From Undibacterium umbellatum (lineage in GTDB: Bacteria > Pseudomonadota > Gammaproteobacteria > Burkholderiales > Burkholderiaceae_D): a stretch of DNA of 64,000 nucleotides. The position numbers were made by a program, and so were the translations under genes. Where the stretch lies: the NCBI RefSeq assembly GCF_014284125.1, contig NZ_JACOFX010000007.1, forward strand, positions 186,001 to 250,000, written 5' to 3'. Shown here piece by piece: positions 7,494-16,293 of this stretch. A model generated the notes under the pieces. That model was given only the letters and a program-made list of their open reading frames with translations. It ran no database searches and had not been told where the DNA came from. How positions within the stretch are numbered: position 1 is the stretch's first letter; each line of letters starts with the position of its first letter.

Positions 7494-8894
7494 GTGGTTC
7501 AGCAAATCAAAACAGCCCTAGTCGTTTTTTCCAGCCTGGCATTGCTGGCTTGCGGTGGTGGTGGCAGCAGCTCGGGCAGCAGTAATACTGGCGGTTCGAC
7601 GGCCGTGCCCATGGCGATAGGCGTGCCGGAAGCACTGACGGTGGTTACCGGCGCACCCCTGAACTTTACCGGCCAGGCCAGCAGCACGGCCGGGGTCATC
7701 ACGAATATGTACTGGCAGGTAGAGAACCTGACGCTGTCAGCCAACCCGCTGGCCTCAGTCAGCAATGCGGATTGCAAGAGCATGCAAAAAAGCAGCACGG
7801 GTACAGAAGCCAGTTGCGTCCTGCAAGTGTCACCTCCAGCCTTGTTGACAGCAGACTATACCTACAAGCTGACCCTGAATGCTGTGGATGTCAAAGGCAA
7901 TACCATCAAGGCTTCCACTACCTTGCTGGTGAAACAGGAAGCATCGACTACTGCCAACCCGGTTGCCAAAGTGGGTAGCTCCCTGACTGCCAGCACAGGC
8001 GACAAGGTCACCCTGACTTGCTCAGGCAGTGGCGGCACACCGGCGGCGACTGGTGAACCTTATTCTTACCAGTGGGTAGTCAGCGACGCTGTTGGCACCA
8101 CCATCAATCTGGCGACTACCGATACAGCCACGACGACATTCACAGCGCCGATAGTGGCAGTGGCTTCTGCCCTCAAATTTCAGTGCAGGGTGACGGATGA
8201 CAAGCAAAAAGTGGGTACGGCTACCCAGACCGTAACGGTTACGCCGGTCGTCAAACCCACGGTCGTGCCTATCTCGTATAGTGGCGGCGTGGTCAGCGCC
8301 GGTGCCACGATTACCCTGGATGGCAGCAAATCGGTCAAATATGATGCCAATGGCAAGGTAGATACCAGCACACCGATTTTTTATTTGTGGAAACAAAAAT
8401 CCGGCCCTGCAGTAGAAATCTTTAATTCAGCGTCCAGTGTTGCCAGCACGGCTTTGCCCAAGTTCATCAATAGCCGTACAGCATTTGTATTTACGCTGAA
8501 TGCTTCGAATTCTTCGATTTCGCCGGGTGGATTTTCACTTGATCCGATTACGCAAATGGATGTTGTCTTCTATGTGGATCCATTACCACCGATATCCCTG
8601 GTTTCTTACACGCCTACCCAGGTCGTGGCTTCGGGCGGGGTGGTTACCTTGAAAGTTGATGCGCCTTCAAATACTGGCTCGAATATCGTGTATTACAGTT
8701 GGTCGCAGGTGGCTGGCCCTACGGTATTCATCGCGGGTGGCACGACTGGCAATGCCGGATTTGTCGCGCCTACTGTGTCCAGCGATACGGTATTGATATT
8801 CCGTGCCAGTGGCAGTTACCAGCCAATTACGGTTGCCAACCCGGCGACTGCCTCCATCGATGTGATCGTGCTGGTCCAGGCTGCACCCAAGTAA
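7494..8894 (+). CDS. Large lipoprotein with Ig/PKD-like domains
   Basis: This 466-residue secreted lipoprotein begins with a short signal peptide and the lipobox LALLAC, followed by a glycine/serine linker. After it come about four beta-rich repeats, each with a pattern such as GDKVTLTCSGSGG, GATITLDGSKS and GGVVTLKVDAPS and then a YxW element (YSYQWVV, FYLWKQKSGP, VYYSWSQVAGP). This spacing is typical of PKD or bacterial Ig-like modules of surface proteins. The start is GTG, chosen because CGGAG lies 5 bases upstream and the signal peptide begins immediately. A good intrinsic terminator follows. Role unknown; probably outer-membrane anchored. The gene stands alone. Confidence 0.8.
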   Translation: MVQQIKTALVVFSSLALLACGGGGSSSGSSNTGGSTAVPMAIGVPEALTVVTGAPLNFTGQASSTAGVITNMYWQVENLTLSANPLASVSNADCKSMQKSSTGTEASCVLQVSPPALLTADYTYKLTLNAVDVKGNTIKASTTLLVKQEASTTANPVAKVGSSLTASTGDKVTLTCSGSGGTPAATGEPYSYQWVVSDAVGTTINLATTDTATTTFTAPIVAVASALKFQCRVTDDKQKVGTATQTVTVTPVVKPTVVPISYSGGVVSAGATITLDGSKSVKYDANGKVDTSTPIFYLWKQKSGPAVEIFNSASSVASTALPKFINSRTAFVFTLNASNSSISPGGFSLDPITQMDVVFYVDPLPPISLVSYTPTQVVASGGVVTLKVDAPSNTGSNIVYYSWSQVAGPTVFIAGGTTGNAGFVAPTVSSDTVLIFRASGSYQPITVANPATASIDVIVLVQAAPK

Positions 8895-8913
8895 CAGCGC
8901 AGTTCTCACAGAA

Positions 8914-8948
8914 AGCCCTGCCCGGATGAAACGGCGGGGGCTTTTTTT
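8914..8948 (+). terminator. Intrinsic terminator of the lipoprotein gene
   Basis: Arms AGCCC-T-GCC and GGC-GG-GGGCT with loop CGGATGAAAC are followed by seven T. It lies 20 bases after the stop of the upstream gene. Confidence 0.85.
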
Positions 8949-8961
8949 ATGGGCTGAATTC

Positions 8962-9435
8962 TTACTCGCGGGCGATGATCTTGCGTCTGCCCAGTTTGCG
9001 TTGGCGTGCCAGGGTCTTGGTTGCGACAAAAATCTCACGCATGAAAAAAATGAAGCTGCCTATCAGGGAAAATACGCCAGCCACGAACAGGGAGGCAATC
9101 AGCTTTTCCAGATTCAGGTTGGTGGCGTCACCCGTAAACAAAGCCGCAATCACCAGGCAGATCAGCAAACCGCAAGAGGTGCTGAGGGTAATGGCGCGGT
9201 TGATTAAATGCGAGCGTTCGTACAGTTCGTGCAATTCTTCTTCCAGCCCGGCAGGGCTGATTGCCGGACTATTTTCACCATGCAGTAATTCTTCAACGAC
9301 ACGGGAACGGTCGATGATGCGGGCCAGCCGGCTGGTCAGTACTGACAGTATGGTCCCCACGCCTGTCAGCAGAAATACCGGGGCAATGGCGAGTTGGATA
9401 ATGTGGCTGACATCGCCTAGTTGTAGATTAATCAT
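8962..9435 (-). CDS. DUF2721 family membrane protein
   Basis: This 157-residue inner-membrane protein matches DUF2721: an N-terminal helix (HIIQLAIAPVFLLTGVGTIL), the charged motif SRLARIIDRSR, a cytoplasmic loop with LEEELHELYERSHLINRAI, then two further membrane segments (CGLLICLVIAALF and LFVAGVFSLIGSFIFFM) and a basic tail. Function is not known for the family. The frame is open 20 codons further up, but the ATG at 9435 has GAGGA at the right distance and gives the family N-terminus. It converges on the lipoprotein gene across the terminator. Confidence 0.85.
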   Translation of the reverse strand: MINLQLGDVSHIIQLAIAPVFLLTGVGTILSVLTSRLARIIDRSRVVEELLHGENSPAISPAGLEEELHELYERSHLINRAITLSTSCGLLICLVIAALFTGDATNLNLEKLIASLFVAGVFSLIGSFIFFMREIFVATKTLARQRKLGRRKIIARE

Positions 9436-9538
9436 GTGCAAGTCCTCAAGCTTTTTCCGAATTCTACAGGGGCAAGGGCCAGCATGCGAGAGCATGCCGC
9501 AGATTCGTCAAATTTCAGACACAGGGACAGGTCTATAT

Positions 9539-10885
9539 TCAGGCTGATTGCACAGGCAAGGTCAGGCGTACTTCCAGCCCGCCTTCAGGCAGATTATTGA
9601 GTTGCAACTGGCCGCCATGCTGCTGGGCGATATTCTGGGCGATGGTCAGGCCCAGGCCGGTGCCGCCGGATTCGCGAGAGCGTGATGTTTCCATGCGAAA
9701 AAATGGCTCAAACACCTTGCTTTGAAATTCAGGCGGAATACCTGTGCCACCGTCGCGTATCAAGACATGAAGCACATCCTTGGCGGCATCCTTGCCTGCG
9801 ACCAGGCTGACCGTGGCGTAATGGCCATATTTGACGGCATTGTCGATCAGGTTGGTCAGGCAGCGGCGCAGAGCTTGTGGCCTGGCCATGACGGTCAGGC
9901 CGGGTTTGCCTTCAAAGCTGACATTTTGCCCGGCATCAGCAGCATCGGCGCAGACACTGTCGAGCAGTGAATCCAGGTCGCACGGCTTCAGGGCTTCGTT
10001 ACTATCCATGCTGCGTGCCAGATCAAGGCCCTCGCGTATCATCATTTGCATGCCTGACAAATCTTCGATGAGCTTGTCGCGCAATTCTTCGTCCCTGACC
10101 TTTTCCAGGCGCAGGCGCAGGCGGGTCAGCGGGGTTTGCAAATCATGGGTGATGGCGGCCAGCATATGGGTGCGCTGGGCAATATGCTGGCGTATGCGCG
10201 CCTGCATGGCATTGAAGGCGCGGGTCGCTAGCAAAATTTCAGTCGCCCCTTTTTCCGGCAGAGGAGGGCGGTTAATGTCTTGTCCAAGGGCAGTGGCTGC
10301 CTTGGCCATTTGTTGCAATGGCCGCATGGTCATGCGGGCGATCAGAAATGCCAGTATGGCAATGCTGGCTAAAAACAGGAACAGGTATTGCAGGAAATCG
10401 GGGCGCAAGGGCGGCGCCGGATTACGTGGTGGTAATACCGTCAGGCGCAGCGCCGTACCATCATTGAGGGTGATGCCCAGGGCTTCACACGGCAGGCGGT
10501 TGGTTTGTATGTTCTGCGGCATACGCGGACAAGACCCCGGATCCTGTGCCAGCGACATCACACGAAATGTCTTGCCCAGTCTTTCACTGACGGCAGCGGC
10601 ATACTCAGAGCGCGGGGCCTGGTCGCTAGTCTCGGCCGGCAGAGTGGCTACCTTCAAGCCCAGGCGCGGTGCGGTGGCCAGGAATTTTTCGCGGTTTTCT
10701 GCGGGCAGGGCGTCCAGTGCCAGCACTAGTTGTTCGGCCCGTTCAACAGCATGTGAATCCCGGTATTGCGAGATGGTTTTTTGTCTTTCACCGAAAGCCA
10801 GTGACCAGGTCAGCACCGTCGAAGCAATCACGCCAAGCAACAGTATGGCGAATACCCTGCCCCACATCGACGACAGGATTTTCAT
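9539..10885 (-). CDS. Sensor histidine kinase, EnvZ/RstB type
   Basis: This is an inner-membrane sensor kinase of 448 residues. It has a membrane segment at about 10-30, a periplasmic sensor of about 130 residues with a Cys pair (Cys119 and Cys133), a second membrane segment at about 166-184, and a HAMP region. The H-box AAITHDLQTPLTR carries His247, followed by the N-box NLIDNAVKYG (345-354), G1 DGGTGIP, F-box FEPFFRM and G2 GGTGLGL. The start overlaps the stop of the response regulator gene by 4 bases (ATGA), so the pair is translationally coupled. The divergent spy-like gene suggests that envelope stress is the signal, as in CpxA, although the kinase is of the EnvZ style. Confidence 0.92.
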   Translation of the reverse strand: MKILSSMWGRVFAILLLGVIASTVLTWSLAFGERQKTISQYRDSHAVERAEQLVLALDALPAENREKFLATAPRLGLKVATLPAETSDQAPRSEYAAAVSERLGKTFRVMSLAQDPGSCPRMPQNIQTNRLPCEALGITLNDGTALRLTVLPPRNPAPPLRPDFLQYLFLFLASIAILAFLIARMTMRPLQQMAKAATALGQDINRPPLPEKGATEILLATRAFNAMQARIRQHIAQRTHMLAAITHDLQTPLTRLRLRLEKVRDEELRDKLIEDLSGMQMMIREGLDLARSMDSNEALKPCDLDSLLDSVCADAADAGQNVSFEGKPGLTVMARPQALRRCLTNLIDNAVKYGHYATVSLVAGKDAAKDVLHVLIRDGGTGIPPEFQSKVFEPFFRMETSRSRESGGTGLGLTIAQNIAQQHGGQLQLNNLPEGGLEVRLTLPVQSA

Positions 10886-11619
10886 GCGTCCTGCTCCACG
10901 GCGACAGTCACGGCCAGCACATAGCCACCATTCCTGACGGTTTTGATGATTTGCGGCGAACGTGCATCTTCGCGCAATTTTTGTCGCAAACGACTGATTT
11001 GAATATCAATCGAACGGTCAAAGGGATCAGCATCGCGGCCATGTGTCATGTTCAGTAACTGATCACGGTTCAGCACGCGGTTGGGATGTTCCAGGAAAAT
11101 ATTCAACATACGGAACTCTGCCCCTGAAAGCGAGACCACCATGCCATCCGGACTGATCAGGTGGCGTGCCGTCAGGTCCAGGGTCCAGCCAGCAAATTTG
11201 AGTTTTTGCAGTGCTTCGCCGGTATGCTGGTTGACATTGCTTTGCGTGCGTCGCAAGACACTGCGTATGCGTGCCAGCAATTCGCGTGGTTCAAAAGGTT
11301 TGGGCAAATAATCATCTGCCCCCATTTCCAGGCCCAGGATGCGGTCCAGCGGTTCGCCGCGGGCTGTCAGCATGATGACAGGCAAGGTAGATTTGCTGCG
11401 CAGGTTGCGGCACAGGGTCAGGCCGTCGTCGCCAGGCAGGTTCAGGTCCAGCACCACCAGATCTATCTGGTGGTTTTGCAGCGCGGCCGTCATGGCATTG
11501 CCTTCCGCGGCGGTGACGGTGCTGTAGCCATTATTATCGAGATAATCGGCCAGCAGGTTGCGGATGTCGCGGTCATCGTCAACGATGAGAATTTTATTTG
11601 GTGTGTCCATGTTCTTCAT
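10882..11619 (-). CDS. OmpR-family response regulator
   Basis: This 245-residue transcription regulator has an N-terminal receiver domain: acidic pocket Asp14-Asp15, phosphoacceptor Asp58 in VVLDLNLPG, Thr in MLTARGE and Lys107 in LPKPFEPREL. The C-terminal winged helix is of the OmpR type (residues about 150-240, LSGAEFRMLNIFLEHP and RDQLLNMTHGR, SIDIQISRLRQKL). The frame continues far upstream to 11796, but the receiver domain begins at MDTPNKILIVDDD. The ATG at 11619 has CAGG at the right distance; the ATG at 11610 is the alternative. It is cotranscribed with the kinase and likely controls the divergent spy-like gene and itself. Confidence 0.92.
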   Translation of the reverse strand: MKNMDTPNKILIVDDDRDIRNLLADYLDNNGYSTVTAAEGNAMTAALQNHQIDLVVLDLNLPGDDGLTLCRNLRSKSTLPVIMLTARGEPLDRILGLEMGADDYLPKPFEPRELLARIRSVLRRTQSNVNQHTGEALQKLKFAGWTLDLTARHLISPDGMVVSLSGAEFRMLNIFLEHPNRVLNRDQLLNMTHGRDADPFDRSIDIQISRLRQKLREDARSPQIIKTVRNGGYVLAVTVAVEQDA

Positions 11620-11920
11620 TATGAGCCTGGTCCTGGCGATAAAAATCCCGATTTTGTATCGTCTTGTTATGATAAACCTTGGAGGAAACAGTAAGTAACA
11701 TACCACGCCTGCAAAATTCTGCCTGTTACACGTCGATACAATGCGAGAGCAGAGCGACATTTCATCGTTACAAGTGTGCGGCAAGATGCAAAGCATGTCT
11801 GAGGCAGTGATGCCGGGCTTGATTCAAGTCCAGAAGTCTATCAGTCAGGTTAGCACTTTACTTTGCCGGATGGGCCTGGCAAATGAGTGAGTTTGTTCTT
11901 CAGTTCAGAAAGAGAAAATC
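11620..11920. promoter_or_regulatory. Divergent promoter region between the two-component genes and the spy-like gene
   Basis: This 301-base gap must hold promoters for both directions. I see scattered GTTACA-like words (around 11693, 11726 and 11768) that could be regulator half-sites, but their spacing is irregular and I cannot define an operator. An open frame continues from the regulator gene through part of this region but has no protein-like character. Confidence 0.4.
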
Positions 11921-12481
11921 ATGAAAACCTTACAAAAAAAATTCTGCATTGCTTTGGTGAGCGTCAGTCTGGGTCTCGCCGTTAGTGCAGGCAACGTTGT
12001 GGCGCAATCTTCTGCTCCACCAAGTGCATCCGCCCATGCCGGTCACGAGAAGCCACATGGTGATCCTGGCAAGTGGGCTGAAAAGATGAAAGAACGCATG
12101 GCCAAACACCAGGCGGAATTACATGACAAACTGAAAATAACGGCAGCCCAGGAACCTGCGTGGAAGACCTTTGTTGAAGCCATGAATCCCGGTACCATGC
12201 CAGCCCGTCCAGACCGCAAGGAAATGGAAAAACTGACGACGCCAGAGCGCATGGAAAAAAGCCTGGAAAAAATGAAAGAGCATCTGGCGAAAATGCAAAC
12301 ACGCCTGACGGCCTTGAAAACTTTTTATGCCGTGTTGACGCCTGAGCAGCAAAAGATTTTTGATGAACGCCACAAACGCATGGCATCGCATATGCGTGAC
12401 CGTATGGACAAGCGCATGGGTGAGCATGGTCATGGTATGCACAAGGACGGTGAACGTCCATCCATGATGGACAAGAAGTAA
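11921..12481 (+). CDS. Spy/CpxP-type periplasmic chaperone
   Basis: This periplasmic protein of 186 residues has a signal peptide (cleavage near VVAQSSA). Its mature part is helical and rich in Lys, Met, His and Glu, with two LTxxQ-related stretches: LKITAAQEPAWKTF (about 70-83) and FYAVLTPEQQKIF (about 135-147). The LTPEQQ motif is the signature of the Spy/CpxP family, ATP-independent chaperones and stress sensors that bind unfolded envelope proteins. The C-terminus is His/Met-rich (MGEHGHGMHKDG), which may bind metal. AAAGAG precedes the ATG. It is divergent from the OmpR/EnvZ-type pair, so it is the probable target of that system. Confidence 0.88.
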   Translation: MKTLQKKFCIALVSVSLGLAVSAGNVVAQSSAPPSASAHAGHEKPHGDPGKWAEKMKERMAKHQAELHDKLKITAAQEPAWKTFVEAMNPGTMPARPDRKEMEKLTTPERMEKSLEKMKEHLAKMQTRLTALKTFYAVLTPEQQKIFDERHKRMASHMRDRMDKRMGEHGHGMHKDGERPSMMDKK

Positions 12482-12484
12482 ATT

Positions 12485-12523
12485 AGCTGAAGATCAGCTT
12501 AGCCAGGCAAGCAAAGCTTGCCT
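12485..12523. repeat. Two short hairpins between convergent genes
   Basis: AGCTGA/TCAGCT (12485-12499) and AGGCAAGC/GCTTGCCT (12505-12523) are perfect dyads with 3-base loops. No T-run is present, so they may be weak bidirectional or Rho-assisted 3' ends. Confidence 0.4.
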
Positions 12524-12534
12524 GAGCTGGGCGC

Positions 12535-14763
12535 CTATTTTCTGAGATTGATCCAGCTGATCAGATTTTCTTCCAGCATGGGGCGGCCTATATAAAAGCC
12601 CTGGCCCTCATGACAACCCATGGCTGCCAGTGTCTTCCAGTGGATTTCATGCTCGACACCTTCGGCGATGACTTGCAGGCCCAGTTTTTTACCTAGTTGT
12701 GTAATCAGTTCTGCAATGCGCGGTCCCTCAGGTGTATCGATCTGATTGACAAAGGCACGGTCTATTTTCAGCCTGTCTACCGGTAACTTGTCGAGATAAC
12801 TGAGGGAAGAAAAACCGGTACCGAAGTCATCAATCGCGATCTTCACACCCAGCTCTTTCAACTTTGCCAGTCGCGTTTCAAACAGGGCGGCACTGCTCAT
12901 GGTGACTGACTCGGTGATTTCCAGCTCCAGGTGCGCTGGCAGCAAACCGGTATCCCGCAAAGCCTGTTCAACGATATCGATAAAATCATCCTGGCGGAAT
13001 TGCACCACCGAGACATTCACCCCCATTCGCTGCGGGGCGATACCAGCTTTTTGCAATCTGACCATCATGAAACATGCAGTACGCAATACCCAGGCACCGA
13101 GGCTGATGATGAGGCCGGAATATTCTGCCAGCGGGATGAAATCGTTCGGCGGTATCAGCACGCCATCATCATTGCGCCAGCGTATCAGGGCTTCGAGGCC
13201 GGTGAACTTGCCGGTTTCCAGATCGATTTGCGGCTGGTACATGAGGAACAGGCGTTCAGCATCAAAGGCCTTGTGCAAGTGCTGCATCAGGGTGGCGCGT
13301 TCGCGTATTTCTATACCCATCGAGCGGGTAAATAAGGTACAGCTGCCGCGCTGATGTATCTTGGTACGCTTCAGGGCGATGCTGGCATCTTTCAGGGGTT
13401 CGGCACCTTCGCCCTCATAACCTTCCAGAGCCACCATCCCTATCGACATGGAAACTGCATGGGCAGTTTCTTCTATGGTGAATGGTTCGACAAACAAGAG
13501 TCGCAAAGTGTCCGGTTCGAGTAGCTCCCGACTGCCCAGCAAGCCGAAGACGTCGCCAGAAATACGCGCCAGGAAGATCGGTTCGCCCAGTTTTTCGCGC
13601 AATCTGTCAGCCACTGCCTTGAGTATCAGGTCACCATAGTGGTGACCGAGCACGTCATTGATTTCTGCAAAGTCATCGATATCGATGAGGGCCACCATTT
13701 GCCCCGGTAACTGAGCTTGCAGCGTGCTGCTGATCTGCTCTATGAACTTCAGGCGGTTAGGCAGCTTTAATAACTGGTCGCGGTAAGCATGGTTCTTGAG
13801 CTGGTTGACCAGGCCCAGATTATCGAGGCAGACACCGAGATTGGAGCAAAATACTTCCAGCAGATTCTGGTTGATTTCTGATAATGAGAAGGGCAAGTCT
13901 ATGTAGGCTGCCAGAGGGCGATTGCCGCGCCCGGAAAAATACAGTGTCATGCTGTGCTCGGTGAACAGGGGTTCATGTTTGGTCAGCACATGTCTCAGGG
14001 CATCGCGTATCCTGCTGTTGTGGATATTGTCGATAGGGCAATTCATCAGGCTGCTGTAATGTCCGGCAGAAGCGATGACATTGAATATCTGGGGCCTGTC
14101 TTCATCTGCTTCATCAAGTTCACCCTGGGCGCATAACAAGCCTTCTGGCGGTACGCCACACAAGGCGGCTATTTGAGTGATGACGCCACTGGCAAAGGAC
14201 TGTATCCCATGTTCAAAACTGAAGGCCGCGCTGGAACTGATGATCTGATGCAGGCCACGACGGCTGGCGTCGATAGTGCGTATTTGCTCATACGAACGTA
14301 TGGCAGCGGTCAGCGAAGTCAGCAGTTTTTTGCGCGTCAGCTCATTCTTGGTTTTATAGTCATTGATGTCGTAGTCGCGTATGGCTTCTTCTTCTGGTGC
14401 ATAGCCAGGTTGGCCAGTGCGCAGGATGATGCGGGTGTCGGTCCAGCCCAACTCATCACGGATATAGCTGACCAGCTCCAGTCCTGCATGTTCGGTCTCC
14501 ATGACCACGTCGAGCAATACTACGGCGATATCGCTTTCGGTGGCGAAGACCTTGCGGGTTTCATCTTTGGAGTAAGTGTGGATAAATTCCAGCGGGCGAT
14601 TCAGTATTTGCACATATTGCAGCGCAAAGCAGGTGGTGCGGTGCACATCTTCGTCATCATCGACGATGGCGATTTTCCAGCTGCGTACACCTTGTTGAGT
14701 GATGGAATCCCCTTCCACATCCTCAATCAGGAACAGCTCATCATCGTCTTGTTCGTCAGACAT
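12535..14763 (-). CDS. REC-DUF3369-GGDEF-EAL cyclic di-GMP phosphodiesterase
   Basis: This 742-residue cytoplasmic signalling protein has four parts. The receiver (about 28-160) carries acidic residues 35-37, phosphoacceptor Asp85 in VVLLDVVM and Lys137. A DUF3369 sensor-like domain (about 165-325) follows. The GGDEF domain (about 330-480) has its active motif changed to SGDVF (402-406), so it should not make cyclic di-GMP. The EAL domain (about 495-735) looks active: EAL at 524-526, ITESV, DDFGTGFSSLSYL (645-657) and EGVE at 701. The expected role is a response-regulated phosphodiesterase, with the GGDEF part possibly binding GTP as an activator (inference). It has no adjacent kinase. Confidence 0.92.
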   Translation of the reverse strand: MSDEQDDDELFLIEDVEGDSITQQGVRSWKIAIVDDDEDVHRTTCFALQYVQILNRPLEFIHTYSKDETRKVFATESDIAVVLLDVVMETEHAGLELVSYIRDELGWTDTRIILRTGQPGYAPEEEAIRDYDINDYKTKNELTRKKLLTSLTAAIRSYEQIRTIDASRRGLHQIISSSAAFSFEHGIQSFASGVITQIAALCGVPPEGLLCAQGELDEADEDRPQIFNVIASAGHYSSLMNCPIDNIHNSRIRDALRHVLTKHEPLFTEHSMTLYFSGRGNRPLAAYIDLPFSLSEINQNLLEVFCSNLGVCLDNLGLVNQLKNHAYRDQLLKLPNRLKFIEQISSTLQAQLPGQMVALIDIDDFAEINDVLGHHYGDLILKAVADRLREKLGEPIFLARISGDVFGLLGSRELLEPDTLRLLFVEPFTIEETAHAVSMSIGMVALEGYEGEGAEPLKDASIALKRTKIHQRGSCTLFTRSMGIEIRERATLMQHLHKAFDAERLFLMYQPQIDLETGKFTGLEALIRWRNDDGVLIPPNDFIPLAEYSGLIISLGAWVLRTACFMMVRLQKAGIAPQRMGVNVSVVQFRQDDFIDIVEQALRDTGLLPAHLELEITESVTMSSAALFETRLAKLKELGVKIAIDDFGTGFSSLSYLDKLPVDRLKIDRAFVNQIDTPEGPRIAELITQLGKKLGLQVIAEGVEHEIHWKTLAAMGCHEGQGFYIGRPMLEENLISWINLRK

Positions 14764-14911
14764 GCATTCTCCGAATAGAAAAGCCTGCTCAGTGATGTGA
14801 CAAGTATAGTTTAAGTTTTGACCCCGGTTGTGGCGAGTTGCTCAAAGATAATGTGACTTTAAGTGAAATGGGTTTGGTTTAAAACTGACAAGTTCCTTGC
14901 ACGCGAAGTTG

Positions 14912-16186
14912 TCACGCAAATCGACGTGCTGCATCCAGGCCCAGACCCGCACCTATGCTGCCAAACAAATCGCCTTCGACCTTGGTGGCGGTCGGGACTA
15001 TGCTGGAGATTTGCTGCCGCAGACCGCGAACGCCGCTGGAGCCGCCAGTGAAAAACACGGTGTCGACTTGCTCAGGTTTGATATTTGCCATGTTCAGTAC
15101 GGTTTTGACAGTGTCACCGATACTGCTGGTTAAATGGGCGATGGATGTTTGCAAACCTTCCTGATCCAGCGCCAGGTGGCAGGCTGCTGTTGGCTGCTTG
15201 CTACGCAAACGCTCCAGTGGCAAGTCTATGGTTTGTTGATCTGATAATAATATCTTGGCTTCTTCCGACTTGATAGCCAGCCAGTGACCATCGCGTTCTT
15301 CTACCAGTTTCAGCAGGCGTTCAAACCGCAGGCGCAATTCCGGGGTATTGATATCGCGGTACACTTCTTGCAATTCGCGCCAGACTTTCTGGGTATAAGT
15401 CAGATTAATCGTGTGCCAGGTCGCGAGGTTGAAATAATAACTGGATGGCACGTCGATCTGGCTACCCAGACGGCCACCCAAACCCAGCAAAGGCATGACA
15501 TGGTTCAAACTCAGGTATTTATCAAAGTCGGTGCCACCGATATGCACACCGCCATTTCCAAGGATATCGTCTTTCCTGTCTATCCTGTGGGCACGCTCGG
15601 GTGCCAGCCTGACCAGTGAGAAATCTGAAGTACCGCCGCCTATGTCGGCAATCAGCACCAGCTCTTCTTTGCTGATGCGTGATTCATAATCAAAGGCGGC
15701 AGCGATGGGCTCATACTGGAATTGCACTTCCTTGTAACCGGCGGCGCGGGCGATTTGTTCCAGGGTGTCTTGTGCCAGCTTGTCGGCCTTGCTGTCATCA
15801 TCGATAAAATGCACAGGGCGACCCATGACAGCCTGGCTGAAATGCGTACCCGCCGACTTTTCGGCGCGCAATTTGAGTTCCCGGATAAACTGCGCCAGTA
15901 ATTGGCGGAAAGCTACGGCCTTGCCCTGTACTTCAGTCTGGCCATCCATCAGGCTGGTACCCAGCAAGCTTTTCATGGAACGCATCAAACGGCCTTCATA
16001 GCCAGCCAGATAATTGCTTAGCGCGGCACGGCCATAAGTGACTTGATCATCTTCGACATCGAAAAACACCACCGATGGCAATGTGACTTTGCCATCTTCC
16101 AGCGCCAAAAGCGCAGGCTGCCCCGGCTGGTGCCAGCCTACGGTTGAATTCGAGGTGCCAAAATCTACTCCACAAGCGTGCAACAT
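14912..16186 (-). CDS. yegD: YegD-type Hsp70-family protein
   Basis: This actin/Hsp70-fold ATPase has the nucleotide-binding motifs of the DnaK family: phosphate-1 GVDFGTSNSTVGW near the N-terminus, phosphate-2 IADIGGGTSDFSLV (about residues 178-191) and the adenosine motif VFFTGGSSGVRGL near residue 385. At 424 residues it has the nucleotide-binding domain with insertions but lacks the DnaK substrate-binding domain and lid, as E. coli YegD does. Its substrate and partners are unknown. AGGA precedes the ATG. It sits between the EAL protein and the CBS membrane protein on the same strand, with gaps over 100 bases, so it is likely a separate unit. Confidence 0.88.
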   Translation of the reverse strand: MLHACGVDFGTSNSTVGWHQPGQPALLALEDGKVTLPSVVFFDVEDDQVTYGRAALSNYLAGYEGRLMRSMKSLLGTSLMDGQTEVQGKAVAFRQLLAQFIRELKLRAEKSAGTHFSQAVMGRPVHFIDDDSKADKLAQDTLEQIARAAGYKEVQFQYEPIAAAFDYESRISKEELVLIADIGGGTSDFSLVRLAPERAHRIDRKDDILGNGGVHIGGTDFDKYLSLNHVMPLLGLGGRLGSQIDVPSSYYFNLATWHTINLTYTQKVWRELQEVYRDINTPELRLRFERLLKLVEERDGHWLAIKSEEAKILLSDQQTIDLPLERLRSKQPTAACHLALDQEGLQTSIAHLTSSIGDTVKTVLNMANIKPEQVDTVFFTGGSSGVRGLRQQISSIVPTATKVEGDLFGSIGAGLGLDAARRFA

Positions 16187-16293
16187 GAAAATCCTGATAA
16201 AAACGGCTAAGCCAGCAGCCTTGTTGTTGAGCTGCTGTTAACAATCAAAAAGCGATGAAAAAGCAATGAAAAAACGAGATCTTAAGATGTCAG

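Noticed and set aside
9831-10937. Long plus-strand open frame over the sensor kinase
   Set aside because: Low-complexity, Ser/Arg-rich translation typical of an antisense frame; the kinase motifs on the other strand are decisive.
11620-11796. N-terminal extension of the OmpR-type regulator
   Set aside because: The extra residues have no receiver-domain character; the domain begins right after the chosen ATG.
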